Shown: piece by piece, positions 14,043 through 25,540 of the stretch
Position numbering within the stretch: position 1 is the stretch's first letter
How the letters are laid out: the number at the start of each line of letters is the position of its first letter
Assembly: GCA_020137815.1 (NCBI GenBank)
Contig: CM035352.1
Coordinates: 5,356,159 to 5,420,158, forward strand
Reading direction: 5' to 3'
From: Hormiphora californensis
Lineage: Eukaryota > Ctenophora > Tentaculata > Cydippida > Pleurobrachiidae
Length of the DNA: 64,000 bases
Notes under the pieces: generated by a model
Seen by the model: only the letters and a program-made list of their open reading frames with translations
The model's database searches: none
Told to the model about the DNA's origin: nothing
Program-made: the position numbers and the translations under genes

Positions 14043-17000
14043 GCGAGGTATATCTCGAGAATCAAGTGACACACTGACAGCGGGCCAGGAGTGGGGCCGG
14101 GGGTCCCCACCGGTTTGTGTGCTGTCCACCCTTTCCAGCAACAGGAGCTTGCTTTCTAATGCAGAGTTTGAAAGTACGGAAGGTCTCCACTCGTCAGGAA
14201 TATCTTCCGCTGATAGTTGGGCACAGGACGATGTGAGTATAATATGGATGGGGGGAGTTAGCATCTAGAGTGATGGGTTTAGTTAGTGGTCAACGTCCAA
14301 TCTCGTTTTATGGTAAAATAGCCATCTCTCTCACCGGCCTTGATATTCACCAACACCACACTGCCAGGAGTTCGATAGGAATGCCACAAGAAAAGTGCGG
14401 AGTATGTTTGAGGAACTCCAGTCTGCTTTGTTTGAGGGGCGAACCTGCAGCAGGGGACTGGAGAGGGAAATAGGGGAGTGGACTGAGACCTTCCCTCATA
14501 TGAGGTGTCTTGGAAGACAGGTAGGATGTCTCTCTCGCCCCATTTAGTATTAGGACTTGCTCAAAATTTAGACCAGCTTTTCTCTCAACACCGCTCAGCC
14601 GTGTGCGAACAATTCGACTGTTATGTCTGTTATTTTACTTGAGTAGCCTCGTCACCATCCCCACTGTATTGTCACCACCACGCATTTCTCTACTAAATGT
14701 GTATCTATTATGTATGTGTATGTATGTGTATCTATTATGTTATCTTGTTATAACAGGTCTGCCCGTCCGCCGACTCTGGAACAGAATTCTACGCCAACAC
14801 AACAGAGCTGACGAAGCGAGAACTAGATTTAATATTAGATCGGGCTTTAGGACCTGCGGGGGAGGGTCTTGTGATAGAGGGATGCAAAATAAAACAAACC
14901 GAATCTTTATCACCCTTCCCGACCGAAGAAATAATAGCTGCAGGTATTTTAGTAATTTACAATTGCTGTTATACTCGCTTTTCATTAATTTTGTTTTGTT
15001 GAAAACTTGCCTGGCTAGACTGTGTTTCGGGCAAATGTAAAGGGAGGGTTAGAACATAACAATTGAAAGCATAGATCAAGAGCTGGATTTACACCATCTT
15101 TTCCAATCGCTCACATAACAACTGTTACAGAGGGCAGTAGTGAGGAGTACATAGCGTTAGATAAACCCGAATCGATATCAAGTGTTGCCCAAGTGTACTA
15201 CAAGTACCACCAGAAACCAGGTACATGTGGTTCACATGGCTGTTATCAACTCACCCAGCTGGGTCATTACACAGAAGAATTACTGCGTTAGTTTCCCCAG
15301 AGTTTCAGTTTCTATCTAGAAGAGCATATGCTAACATTGCCCCCCTTCATTAGGGTTCCCTCCGATTACACCCAAATCACACCGAAGACACACAATACAC
15401 AGTTTGGTATTCGAATCAATGTGGACTGACTGTGTGAATGCTTGTGAACCACTTGTCAACAAGGTATAGCTTGTGAATCCTTATTTTAATAAACTACCCC
15501 CCCAAGTCTACCATAGTTCCAGATTTCGTGGAGCTTTAAAATTTGGTACAGTAACTCTATGAGACAAATAAATAACTTGACCAAAATTTCAGACCTCTAG
15601 CTCAAAATTCATTTTTTTGATCGGAATGAACATTGTCATTCATTCCAGAAAAAAATATTTTCCGGTCCAAAATTTAGCCAATTATGTTTGGCTATCGATT
15701 AGCTTTCCAATGTGACCAAGATCAGTTAAATTGGACAACCACAAGAGACACAGTGCCATGTTTCTTAAAGTTAGTCAGGTCATGTGATCCTCACCGAATC
15801 ATGGAGAGATTCGGTATTGCTAATCAGGCCAAGGGGCAGAGTAATCTCGTATCACGGCCGCTAATGAGGTATGTGTACCAATACAGGGTGATGTGATTCG
15901 AGGAAAGATTACATTTATCAAAGAGCTACAGATCTCATGACCAATCAGCATCGTCATCCCTCATTAGCAGCCGTGATACGTGATTCTCTACCACTTAGAC
16001 CGATTCGTAATACTGAACACTCAACGATTCGGCGAGGATTACATGACCTGACTAACTTTAAGAAACATGACACTGTGTCTCTTGTGGTTGTCCAATTTAA
16101 CTGATCTTGGTCACATTGGAAAGCTAATCGATAGCCAAACATAATTGGCTAAATTTTGGACCGGAAAATATTTTTTTTCTGGAATGAATGACAATGTTCA
16201 TTCCGATCAGAAAAATGAATTTTGAGCTAGAGGTCTGAAATTTTGGTCAAGTTATTTATTTGTCTCATAGAGCTACTGTACCAAATTTTAGAACTCCACG
16301 ATATCTGGAACTATGGTAGTTTTGGGGGGGGGGGGGGGGGGCATTTTTATTGCCCCACACGGTAGTAGTTTATTGATTCCTAGTTTATTGATTTCCGCTG
16401 TTTCCTGGACCCTGGTATCTAGTTATAAGTTGTCAAATTGATACCGGTGCTAAAGTTGGGACACTTTTTAGATTTGTTCCAACGTGTTACCAAGGATACG
16501 AAGTATCTCCCAACGACCGTCTCTAAGTAGCCCGCTGGTTCGACATGGGGAATCCAGAGGGCTACAGGATGTTATAACCATCAAACGGTTACCCCTACAG
16601 GAGAGGAGTTCTTCTCAACAGACGTATGTTACCATAGCAACAATCTGTAGTTACCATAGCAACTATCTGTAGTTACCATAGCAACAATCTGTAGTTACCA
16701 TAGCAACTATCTGTAGTTACCATAGCAACTATCTGTAGTTACTATGGCAACTATCTGTAGTAGTTACCATAGCAACTATTTGTAGCTACCATGACAACTA
16801 TCTGTAGTTACCATAGCAACTATTTGTAGTTACCATAGCAATTGTTTCCCATATTTGTTTATTAGCAACTAACGCTAAGCAGCCAGTAGTCTCTTAGCAA
16901 CTAACGCTTAGCAACCAGTATTCTCAGGGACATGTCACAGATCAGTAGGCCACACTCAAGTCGCCTTACAACGGTCAAATCAGTGAGTTTGTTACCACTT

Positions 17001-18224
17001 CGTCAGAAGAGCAGGGAACATCTTCTACCCCCGATGGACCGATCTAAAATACTGGTAAGTAGTTTTAAATATGGTGTCCTATTTTGAATAATATAATTCT
17101 GTAAAACATTTTCCTGAAATCCAACAACAAGTCATTTCAGTCGCCTATATTCAACACATCAGCTGCACCACCAGACACTACTGGAATCTCTGTAGCTGGC
17201 CTGAGGGGACGCCAACTGTAAGTAACTCCATCCTCATTCCTCGTTTTGTTCCCTCCCTGCATTATTGTACGTGACTCCCAGCTGTCCTTGTATTTCTGTA
17301 TCGGGATTCGAGTTCGTGTGATTTATAACAACTCTTCACCTCTTCAGACGGCAACAGCCACGGCGGTTACCGCCCCTCGTATCGGACCAAGGAGAGGAAG
17401 CCCTCAGAGTGGGGGCGGGGGAAGTCCCGAGCAGCCAGCGCTCAGCCTGAGGACAGCAGTAGGAGAAATATGAGGTCGTTCTATACAGCGGACGGGAGAC
17501 CAAACACCACAAGTACATTCCGAGTTCCAACGGCACGGGGCCGGTCGAATAGGAAGAATGTGGCACCAATCGGTCTAGAGATATTCGGTACCACGGTAAC
17601 AGGCAAAGGTAAGAGCCAAATTGAATTGTTCATACTACTTTCTTTTTATTCTAAAAATCAAAATGTCTTCCGTGCACGGAAACAGTGTCAAGCGACTCAA
17701 GAGCCAAACGCGTATTTAGATTTAGGTAAAAACAAGCACCTGTGTATGATTTTAAGATGATCATTTACAAAATATTTCTGCAGTTTCAGGAGGGAGCCGA
17801 CAAAGTTCACGGTTAGATCTGGAGGCCCAGCTGGCTGTTGCCATGGATACAGAATTCCCATCGCCCCCAGATCACCCACCACCGCCGCCACCCAATCGTA
17901 CCTCCCCCTCTACCAAAACTCAGACAATAACAGAGAACGTATTTACCAAGCCTGGTCGGGTGTGGATCACCGGAGTACAAGGTTTGTAACTATCAGCTAG
18001 ACTCTTTTATAGATTACTACCCCCTCGGCAGAGAAAAGTGTTATCAGAACTGTTTTTTTTCTCGTACATCCAGTAACTCCTTCTCTTCCTATCTCTTCCT
18101 ATCTCATTCTCGTTTCGCTGGTTAGATCTGGGCTAACTCGTGCGCTCCAGATATTGACGCTGACTCGGATGTCATGCTCCGCAAGAGGTTGTTCCTGGAT
18201 AATCGACTATGGAAGAGCCGCTGA
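14043..18224 (+). CDS. FAM149B1: FAM149B-like ciliary protein, 5' exons missing
   Basis: Eleven exons join in phase: 14043-14232, 14368-14520, 14757-14943, 15131-15220, 15354-15463, 16472-16623, 16928-17054, 17141-17217, 17358-17608, 17790-17981 and 18151-18224 (TGA). They give about 534 residues. The family hallmark is visible in order: RESSDTLTAG, then DRNATRKVRSMFEEL with FPHMRCLGRQ, then EGSSEEYIALD, then GFPPITP and VFESMWTDCV. This is the DUF3719 core of FAM149B1, a protein of about 580 residues linked to primary cilia and Joubert syndrome in humans. The second half is Ser/Pro/Arg-rich, with a PPPPPP tract and a basic C-terminus (MLRKRLFLDNRLWKSR). The first exon needs two incoming bases, so at least one 5' exon with the start codon lies upstream and was not found. 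The intron after 15463 holds a long palindrome and the intron after 16623 holds X-box repeats. Confidence 0.85.
15496..16343. mobile_element. Long foldback element inside the FAM149B intron
   Basis: The left arm 15496-15870 and right arm 15958-16343 are inverted copies over about 360 bp, separated by an 87-bp loop. Both arms encode the same translated stretch when read inward (MFGYRLAFQCDQDQLNWTTT from each side, with a few substitutions), which shows high identity. The outer ends are poly-C and poly-G. No transposase is present. It lies wholly within the intron 15464-16471. Confidence 0.9.
16628..16845 (+). promoter_or_regulatory. 22-bp tandem array of RFX X-box motifs
   Basis: About ten copies of a 22-bp unit (GTTACCATAGCAACTATCTG plus TA). 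Seven contain the exact 14-mer GTTACCATAGCAAC, which satisfies the RFX consensus GTNRCC(N0-3)RGYAAC with both half sites. Others are one or two bases off. The array begins four bases into the intron, directly at the splice donor of the exon ending at 16623. RFX factors drive ciliary genes through X-boxes and the host gene is a ciliary family. Whether this array is functional is inference. Confidence 0.7.
16866..16920. repeat. Two-copy repeat with TTAGCAACTAACGCT core
   Basis: Two direct copies of a segment reading TAGCAACTAACGCTAAGCA / TAGCAACTAACGCTTAGCA, each followed by ACCAGTA or GCCAGTA. It immediately precedes the polypyrimidine acceptor of the exon at 16928. Confidence 0.7.
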
Positions 18225-18518
18225 ACTGCTATCACACACACACACATATTCCATATCCCAGATTGTGCACTGGTCTAGAAGACATGCTTCATTCATTGTC
18301 ATATGATATATAATGCTACCACCAGGCACCATTATAATACCACTCATGTATTGATCTGGACTTGTATACTGCACCGTTCCCTGCACTTTGAGAGGGATGT
18401 TATTGCACATGATTTATTGTATACCTGACATTATAACATACATGAACCCACTAATATTGTACCATTCTTCTTATGTGTGATATATCCACTCTTTTTTAAA
18501 CCCTCAAAAACCGTGTTT

Positions 18519-18524
18519 AATAAA
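18519..18524 (+). terminator. Polyadenylation signal AATAAA
   Basis: AATAAA lies 295 bp past the FAM149B-like stop codon, the first such hexamer downstream on this strand, and is followed by a TCTTGTT-rich segment. It is a plausible 3' end for that gene. Confidence 0.5.
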
Positions 18525-20189
18525 TCTTGTTAAACCACACCGTTGTTCAAATAACTCTGACCATCACAGTAGATTGTGTTTTGTCTTATTGGGAACAATG
18601 TGAATCAGAATGACTAAATGAATTCACCAGGTCTGCCCCTTTCTCAGTGAGAGAAAGAAGATTCATAGCATTATTTATAACTTTCCCAACATGTGCACAG
18701 TTTTGATTATATTCCCCCTTGCCCCCTGATCCCCTGTTCACCTGTGCAGCCTGTATTCTAGTTGTTACAAGCTCATTACTTCATTATATCTCGACTTCTT
18801 CTTGGCTAAACCGCACGTGTTTCAGGTGCTGCACTGAGGAAGAGCTCTAACGTGAGGTGAAGCTGTGTTGTGTGACCCCCGTCTGACTCCGGAGATCTGC
18901 CTCTCAAATGGATTTATATCGGTGAAAACGGGAGCTGACAACCTTGGAGTTTCTCTGTGTGTGATTTGGGCTAATGATAACTTTGCAGACGACTTGTGAC
19001 TCTCACATTTTTAATTATTTTACCTCATTTTTTGTTGATATATATGCGACGCATCATGTGTATGCGTGAAGAACTGGTTCTATTTTTGTTGTATATTTTC
19101 TCTCGAGGTTGCGATTATTTTTTCAAATTTACCTGTATATCCCTTCCTGATACACGAACGAGAATTTAAATCCTGAGTTGATCACAGTGTAAATTCGATC
19201 CCCGCCTAGTGACAGTGCAGGCTCCTCTCGCCAACTTAGGGGCGACTTTGGAACCCGCCAAACGGCAAACCTAGACGCCTGCAATATCTGCGAGAGAGGG
19301 AGCAGAGAGAGAGAGAGAGATTTGTTTAATAATGTTTCTGTATAACTTGACATGTAGCCCCTTCCTTTCAATTGGAAAATAACTTGTTTTCAATGATCCT
19401 CCTCGATAATCTACCACATGTGAAAACCGACCTTTATTTATCACATGGTACACCCCCGTCCGGCGCCCCCCCCCCCCCTGCTCAAACCGCATTCAAAGTT
19501 CAAACTATATTGTTGATAGATAACCCCTTCACTTCCCCCACTCCAAATCTTCCTTCCATTTCTCAAAGTGACATGTTTGACGTAGATATCTGGAATGATA
19601 GTGCTGCTGCCGTGAATTGGACGTGTTTTGAGATATCACGCTGTCAGAGTATTGGCTTGACAGAGGTCACGTGAAGAGTTGCTGCGATATGACGTCATAT
19701 ATTCCTTGGAGCACTTGGAGGATCATCTTCTGCGACACAAGTATGTGAATTTGTTTTTTTTTGTGAATTGGTGTCCGTATTCAAGGGCTTTGAGAGTCCC
19801 ACTTACCACTACACTGTCTCCCCCTCCACAATTTAATAGTTTAGATTCTGTCTAGCCACTCCATTCATGGATGGTTCACCAAAAATTGATTAGAAACCCA
19901 ATTCTATTTCTTGCTTGACGCAGATTCTCTCTTTTCTGAGGTCTGACAGGTTAATTATAATTTCGTTTCAATCTCAAATATAGGTATGCATGATTCCCCG
20001 TAGATCCAGGGTTATGTTACCTTTATATTTGAAATTTAAGTTGACACTGAAAATCTGAGCGCACTTATTAGAGAATCAAATTGGGGGCTGGCGCCGCCAG
20101 ACAGTGTGGGTTGCGGGGCGCGGTGAAACAGGGTCGAGTTATAAGGCAATCAGATTCAAATCGTAGGAATAAATGACATAATTTTACTG
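18525..20189. other. Intergenic, no gene recognised
   Basis: Between the convergent 3' ends of the FAM149B-like gene and the first BCCT gene. It contains a short (GA)n at 19306-19320 and a poly-C run near 19469-19478. A plus ORF at 19372-19674 has no family signature. Confidence 0.45.
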
Positions 20190-20195
20190 TTTATT
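20190..20195 (-). terminator. Polyadenylation signal of the first BCCT gene
   Basis: TTTATT on the plus strand reads AATAAA on the minus strand, about 240 bp past the stop codon of the carrier gene. Confidence 0.5.
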
Positions 20196-20433
20196 TGAGA
20201 TAATATGAGGTACTACATAAAAATAAAATACTAAATTAAATTCACACCAAATGTATATATTACGTTGCAGTGTGACTGTGTGTGTTGTAATTGTATGCTG
20301 TCCTCATTGTGTAATATACATAGTTGTCCTAACGTCCTGAAGCCTGAAAGTGAAACATCACAATTGTCCATATTTTAGTTTTTCAACCTGAACGCGTGCT
20401 GCCCGGGTTCATGTAGGTGTAGTTGCTCAATGC

Positions 20434-23400
20434 TCACACGTCACTGGATAGACGTCGCTTTACTTCCCCCAGATAAGGGTTATCAAATGGTTTTGATGGG
20501 TTGGGATCATCCGGCATGAGGGGTGCAATACCCCCTGGCCTGTCGACGAACTCCATCTGTCCCACGGTGGACGGGTACAAGATGAGAGCTGCAAAGAAAT
20601 CCTCGATTATGTTTCCATTTATGTTGTATATTGCCCGTATTTGGGCACGTTGGACGGTCAGGATGGTCGCGAAGGCCATGTAGAACACCCAGGCCAGGGA
20701 GAAAATTCCGTTAAGTTTGACCGAGTCGTCGGAGTTGGCGACGATCTGGGCAATGAGTAGGGCGAGCCAAACTACCCAACACACGGTGAGCGCCACCGCA
20801 TAGGTAACGGGGCCTGTTTGGTTGTGGTTTCGTCTGATGTAGAATACCGATAGTGGCCTGTATTGGGGGGATTATAGTTGGAGGAGAGAAGCTGAGAGAG
20901 AGATTATCAGCATTACAGTTACTCAACAACTAAGTACACCTTAGTGGCTCTTTATTCTGTTATTGTACTACTATCTAGGTGCAGGTAACTCACGTGAGGA
21001 AGATGTTTTTGAAGAATGAGAGGATGTATTTTGATTTGAAGGAAGTGAAGGGATCGATTAGAGCCATTCCGAAATCAGGTCCATAGGGATCGAGGTCTCC
21101 GTGCTCCATTGCTAGAGCCCTCCACAGAGCGGGGCACAGGAAACACAGAATGATCGTGTAGGGAAGTCCAGATACCACGCTTGCAGTCTAGAGGGGGAAA
21201 TATCGTTGACGGAACACATAATATTTGTTATTGTTTTTTGCTATAGATCGTCATCTAAGAACTAAGACCTGGGGTTCAAAGTTTGATGAAGTTTAGGGAA
21301 AGACATTTTTGTAAAGCAAATCATGGATAACTCTGTAGTACCTGAAGAGCGCCCAGAGCATTTTCACCTCCGGCCACAAGAAGGGCAGTTGCCGTAGCGC
21401 CCTCAACCAACGCCCAGAACACCCTTTGAGGGATGGGCGGGTCTTGGCATCCATTAGCGCTCATAATATCAATCACAAGACTCCCTGAAACAAGTGTGTG
21501 TAGATGTTCTACCTGACCCAATAAAACATGTAACTTGCACAAAAACAAATTCAAAAGTTTCAACATTCAGTTTTGTCCTGGTACCTGAGTCGCTGCTGGT
21601 GACAAAGTAGAGAACGAGGCCGATCATTGACAGTACCCTCAAGAAGGGTCCCATGTCCAGATAGGTTGCCATCATTGCAAACCACATCTCCTCACTTGCC
21701 ATACAGGACAGTCTGGCTAGTGTCGTGTTGTCACTTCCAGGGTACTTTCCTAACCACTTCTGGTTGTCCACCAGGTATTGTGCTACCTGAACTGGACCCA
21801 CCCCTGAGTTGTCCGCCAGGTATCCGTCTATTATCTCCCATTCGCAGTCACCGCAGGTGGAGTCAACGCCGCACGGGGTGAACTCGGAGTTGCCCCGATT
21901 TGCGGCACCACTAACTGCTCCCATCTGAGGATAATGGTTTAAAGTTCTGGTATTTCCAATACTGATGATGGTTCGAAGATGAGTTTCAAGGATTTTATCG
22001 ACTGCTAAACTTACAACAGAACTGTCTGCCAGGAGTGTGTAATTAAAACTAACACAGCAGATTCCGTCTTCTGCTGCCATTCTCTCCATCTTGATACCCG
22101 CTCCTCCGAAGATGGTGAGCCACAGGAAACTGTAGATCATGGGAGCAGTCATGGTGCCTGATGGGGGAAATTAGAGCTGTCAGAATACTAGGAATCATAC
22201 ATCCTCTTCCAAAGACCAAGAAGGGGGGTGTTTACAACTGACCGTTGATGAATTGTCGAAGGGTCCGTCCCCGGGATACTTTAGCAATGAACATGCCCAC
22301 AAAAGGAGACCAGGAGATCCACCAACCCCAGTAGAAGATAGTCCAGTCATCCATCCAATTCACTGGACCGTCTCCCTCTCCATCGGTAAATGCTCGACCT
22401 GAACAAAACCACAAAATAACACACAACAAGCCACAACATGACAAGTCACAAGATAAGGAGTTAGCTAGAAGTAGATGCATCCCCAAGTCCCCTACTGGTA
22501 TATCTACCTCGATCTGCCGCTCCATAAGATGTGGAACTGAGTTCGAAGGCGTCGCAATGGAATCCTAGCTGTATAATCCACTGAAAATAGTAGCCGACGC
22601 TCTGACAGTAGAGATTAAGTAGGAACCTGGGACAGACATCGTTTTGCGACTTGGTTATGTTCTAAGTTCTAACCCTTCTTAGGAAGGCAAACGGAGACAT
22701 TTACTTTTAGACACTTACTTTTAGACATTTACTTTTATTAGGGCGTAAAAATGTATCGGTTCACCAGAAACAATCTTAACTTGACTCTATGACTCAACAA
22801 TGAGTATGATCTTACCACGTGTCTTCCATAAAGACGACCATCATCATGATCACCATTCCAAGACCGAAGCAGATCTCAGAAAGTCGCCTGATGCCCACAC
22901 CAACTCCTGATACCACAGATATGGTAGCAATAGCAGTGATACACCAAATAATTATCACTTGGTTTTGTGTTGAAATCTCAATATCTTCGTTGATTATGTT
23001 CAAACCTTATCGGGAAATCATAATTATGAAGGTTATCAAACGTTAGCAATTCATCCATCGCAAGGTGAGTGGTGACTCTCCTTTAACCTCTTAGCCACGA
23101 AATTAAACCTCAGTTATCTGTTATAACTACCAAGTTCATCTCGTCTTATTCATGCTATTGTTGATCTCTTACCTCTATTCAGCTGCATGGTACCGAAACC
23201 AAGGGAGGTGCACACTCCAAACAATGTCGTCATGATGGAGAAAGTATCAATGAGATCCCCGATGGGACCAAAGGCCCTGTCTCCGAGAATCGGATAAAAA
23301 CACGACTTCATTGTCATCGGTAGACCCTTCCTGGGGGTAACAAGTGTGTAAGATAATTAACAGTTGGGAAAGTTAGCCCTTTCTCCTAGTCCCCTAATTC

Positions 23401-25372
23401 TCGTGCTTTACAGCACACTGTCAATCTCGTGTATATCATTCTCTTTTGCATACAAAATTGGGTACTCAAACATTGCAGTGGGTGGTTACAATTTATAGAA
23501 ATCACCTACCTGAATGACATGATCCCAATCACCATGCCAACCAAAACATATACAATCCAGCCGTGTATTCCCCAGTGAAACAGTGTTAGGTTGATAGCGT
23601 TCTGGGCCAGCTCGTTGTCTGTCATGTACTTGTCAGCTGAGTAACGGTTACCCCCGGTGTAGTGCCAAATAGGCTCCGCTACCCCGAAGAAAAAGAGGCC
23701 CACTCCAACACCACACGCGAACAGCATTGCAAACCAAGTGGCGTCGTTATACTCTGGTTTTTCGTTATCTTGACCTGAGAGGGATTCCAAGTTACACCTT
23801 AACTGAACTCGAAATTTTCGATTGTTCTGGAACTGTAGGAGTTGGAAAGTTTGTACCTGACCCGTACATTAGATCACTCTAAGAATAGATCGAGAATCTA
23901 ATGAGGGTCGGATACAAACTAAACAAACTATAAAAAGTGACTTCATGATTCTCGAAGAGTTTGTTTTTTCTTTGAGGCTCAGCCCCGGGTAAGGGGAGAG
24001 AGTTTGTTTACACTGACTAATAGTCTCCATCCTAGGGGTCACGAATATATTGAGATCACTTACCAAGTTTCATCTTGCCATATTTACTAAAGTAAACAGC
24101 AAGGATGACAATAGCCCAAATGTCCTGAGATCCAATGTAGAGCCAAGAGAAGGTGAATGTTGTCCAGGATTTGGCCGAAGTAAACGCATTTCCCGCATCT
24201 GAAAGAAGGGGAATCTTAGATCTATATCAAATACTCTTCTGTCAGCTAAATCTCACTATCCAAATGCATAATTAAGATTTGACACCTTGATGGCTATTTC
24301 TAATAGAGAATCTATCCTACCAGTACCAGTACCATTTTAGTAGCTGGTAAAAGAGACCTGTCGAACAGCAATTAGGAACTAGAGAACCTCTGTCAGAGCG
24401 TGTCAGAGCCATACATGGTATAGTTAGGGTGGAAGAAGGAATAGCACCACCGGTGGTTCTATTCCTTCTTGATTACCATTACAAGTTAAAGCTACCCTCT
24501 GGAAATGTGAAAGTGAGCAAACTGGGAAAAAGGAGAATATCCCAATATCTCCCCCATGTCTGGAACAACCTACCGGAGAACCTTAGAGACGCACCTTCAG
24601 AGGACTCCTTCCGTATTCGCCTGAAGACCTACCTGTTCGATGCTACTGTTACCTTCTCTGAAAGACCTTATCTGGTTTTCGACGTCAGTCTTTAATAATT
24701 TCTTTTCGGTTATTCATTAGTCCCCGTTTCTCACACGGTCACCCCTGCTGCTGTCACATATTTCTTTATAATCTAAGATACTTTTCAGTTTATCATTTTT
24801 GTTATTATTTTTTCTGATTATACTTGTCACCCACAGTCACCAAGTGTTGAGAGTTAATAAAGTCTACTATATATGTCAGTTATTAGTCACCAGTATGAGT
24901 TACCTTTTAAGACCTTTTGTCAACCAATATGTCAAGATAGGATGAGAGAACCGCTATGAATGGCAACTGCTCTTCGAACCAATCGAGAGTACTTGTCTAT
25001 TTAGCCGGTATATAAATCCATTTTGTTGTTGTTGTTGTTGATTGGGTGCCAAGAGAAGGTATCCTTAGTGACCACCAAGTGATGGTGACAGAAAATAAGG
25101 CACAACTAAATTGAGTTGTTCATACTACGTCTGAATACGTCAAGTCTGAACAAGTCGAGTCTGTCTAACTTACGTGTTGGTTCAAGAATGCACCACAAGA
25201 TGAATGCTACAATCGCTACAATAGCAAGCATCGTTACAACTGGGTTCAGCTCGAGCCTGAAGAACCGTCCACACTGGACTCGGAACCAATAGTGGTCCAC
25301 ATTTATCTTCGAGTTCCTCCAGTTCCGTTTCTCGTATTCCCCGTTAGGGATAGTCGGAATATCGTCCGCCAT
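20434..25372 (-). CDS. BCCT family carrier, copy 1 (12 exons)
   Basis: Exons on the minus strand, high to low: 25372-25174, 24198-24064, 23774-23510, 23330-23173, 23005-22816, 22626-22508, 22398-22243, 22157-22015, 21924-21585, 21484-21342, 21187-20994 and 20857-20434. All phases agree and give about 821 residues. The BCCT signature [11 protein letters not shown] is intact, followed by [19 protein letters not shown]. The glycine-rich TM segment [18 protein letters not shown] and the VTSSDSG motif, which corresponds to the sodium-site helix in BetP, are also present. The family are 12-TM plasma-membrane carriers for quaternary ammonium compounds such as betaine, choline and carnitine; substrate and ion coupling are not shown by sequence. 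Unlike bacterial members there is a Cys-rich loop of about 95 residues before the VTSSDSG helix. Intron 1 contains an antisense LINE remnant. Relative to its neighbour it has one extra intron (22399-22507). Confidence 0.92.
24300..25041 (+). mobile_element. LINE 3'-end remnant in BCCT intron 1
   Basis: The plus-strand ORF 24429-24695 ends with a segment typical of the C-terminus of non-LTR retrotransposon proteins ([19 protein letters not shown], then RLKTYLF). It is followed by a 3' untranslated stretch and a short (TTG)n tail at about 25021-25041. Catalytic reverse transcriptase motifs are absent, so it is a dead 3' fragment. It lies antisense within the first intron of BCCT copy 1. The left boundary is approximate. 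Confidence 0.65.
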
Positions 25373-25502
25373 TCAACTGAATCAGCTGGTTATACAAAGA
25401 ATTTAATCAGACAAGACAAGAATAGTATGTTGGACTGTCATGAAGGGAGACATATATATATATCGGGAGAGAGATCTTATCGGACAGAGAGAGATCTTAT
25501 CG

Positions 25503-25540
<38 letters not shown>

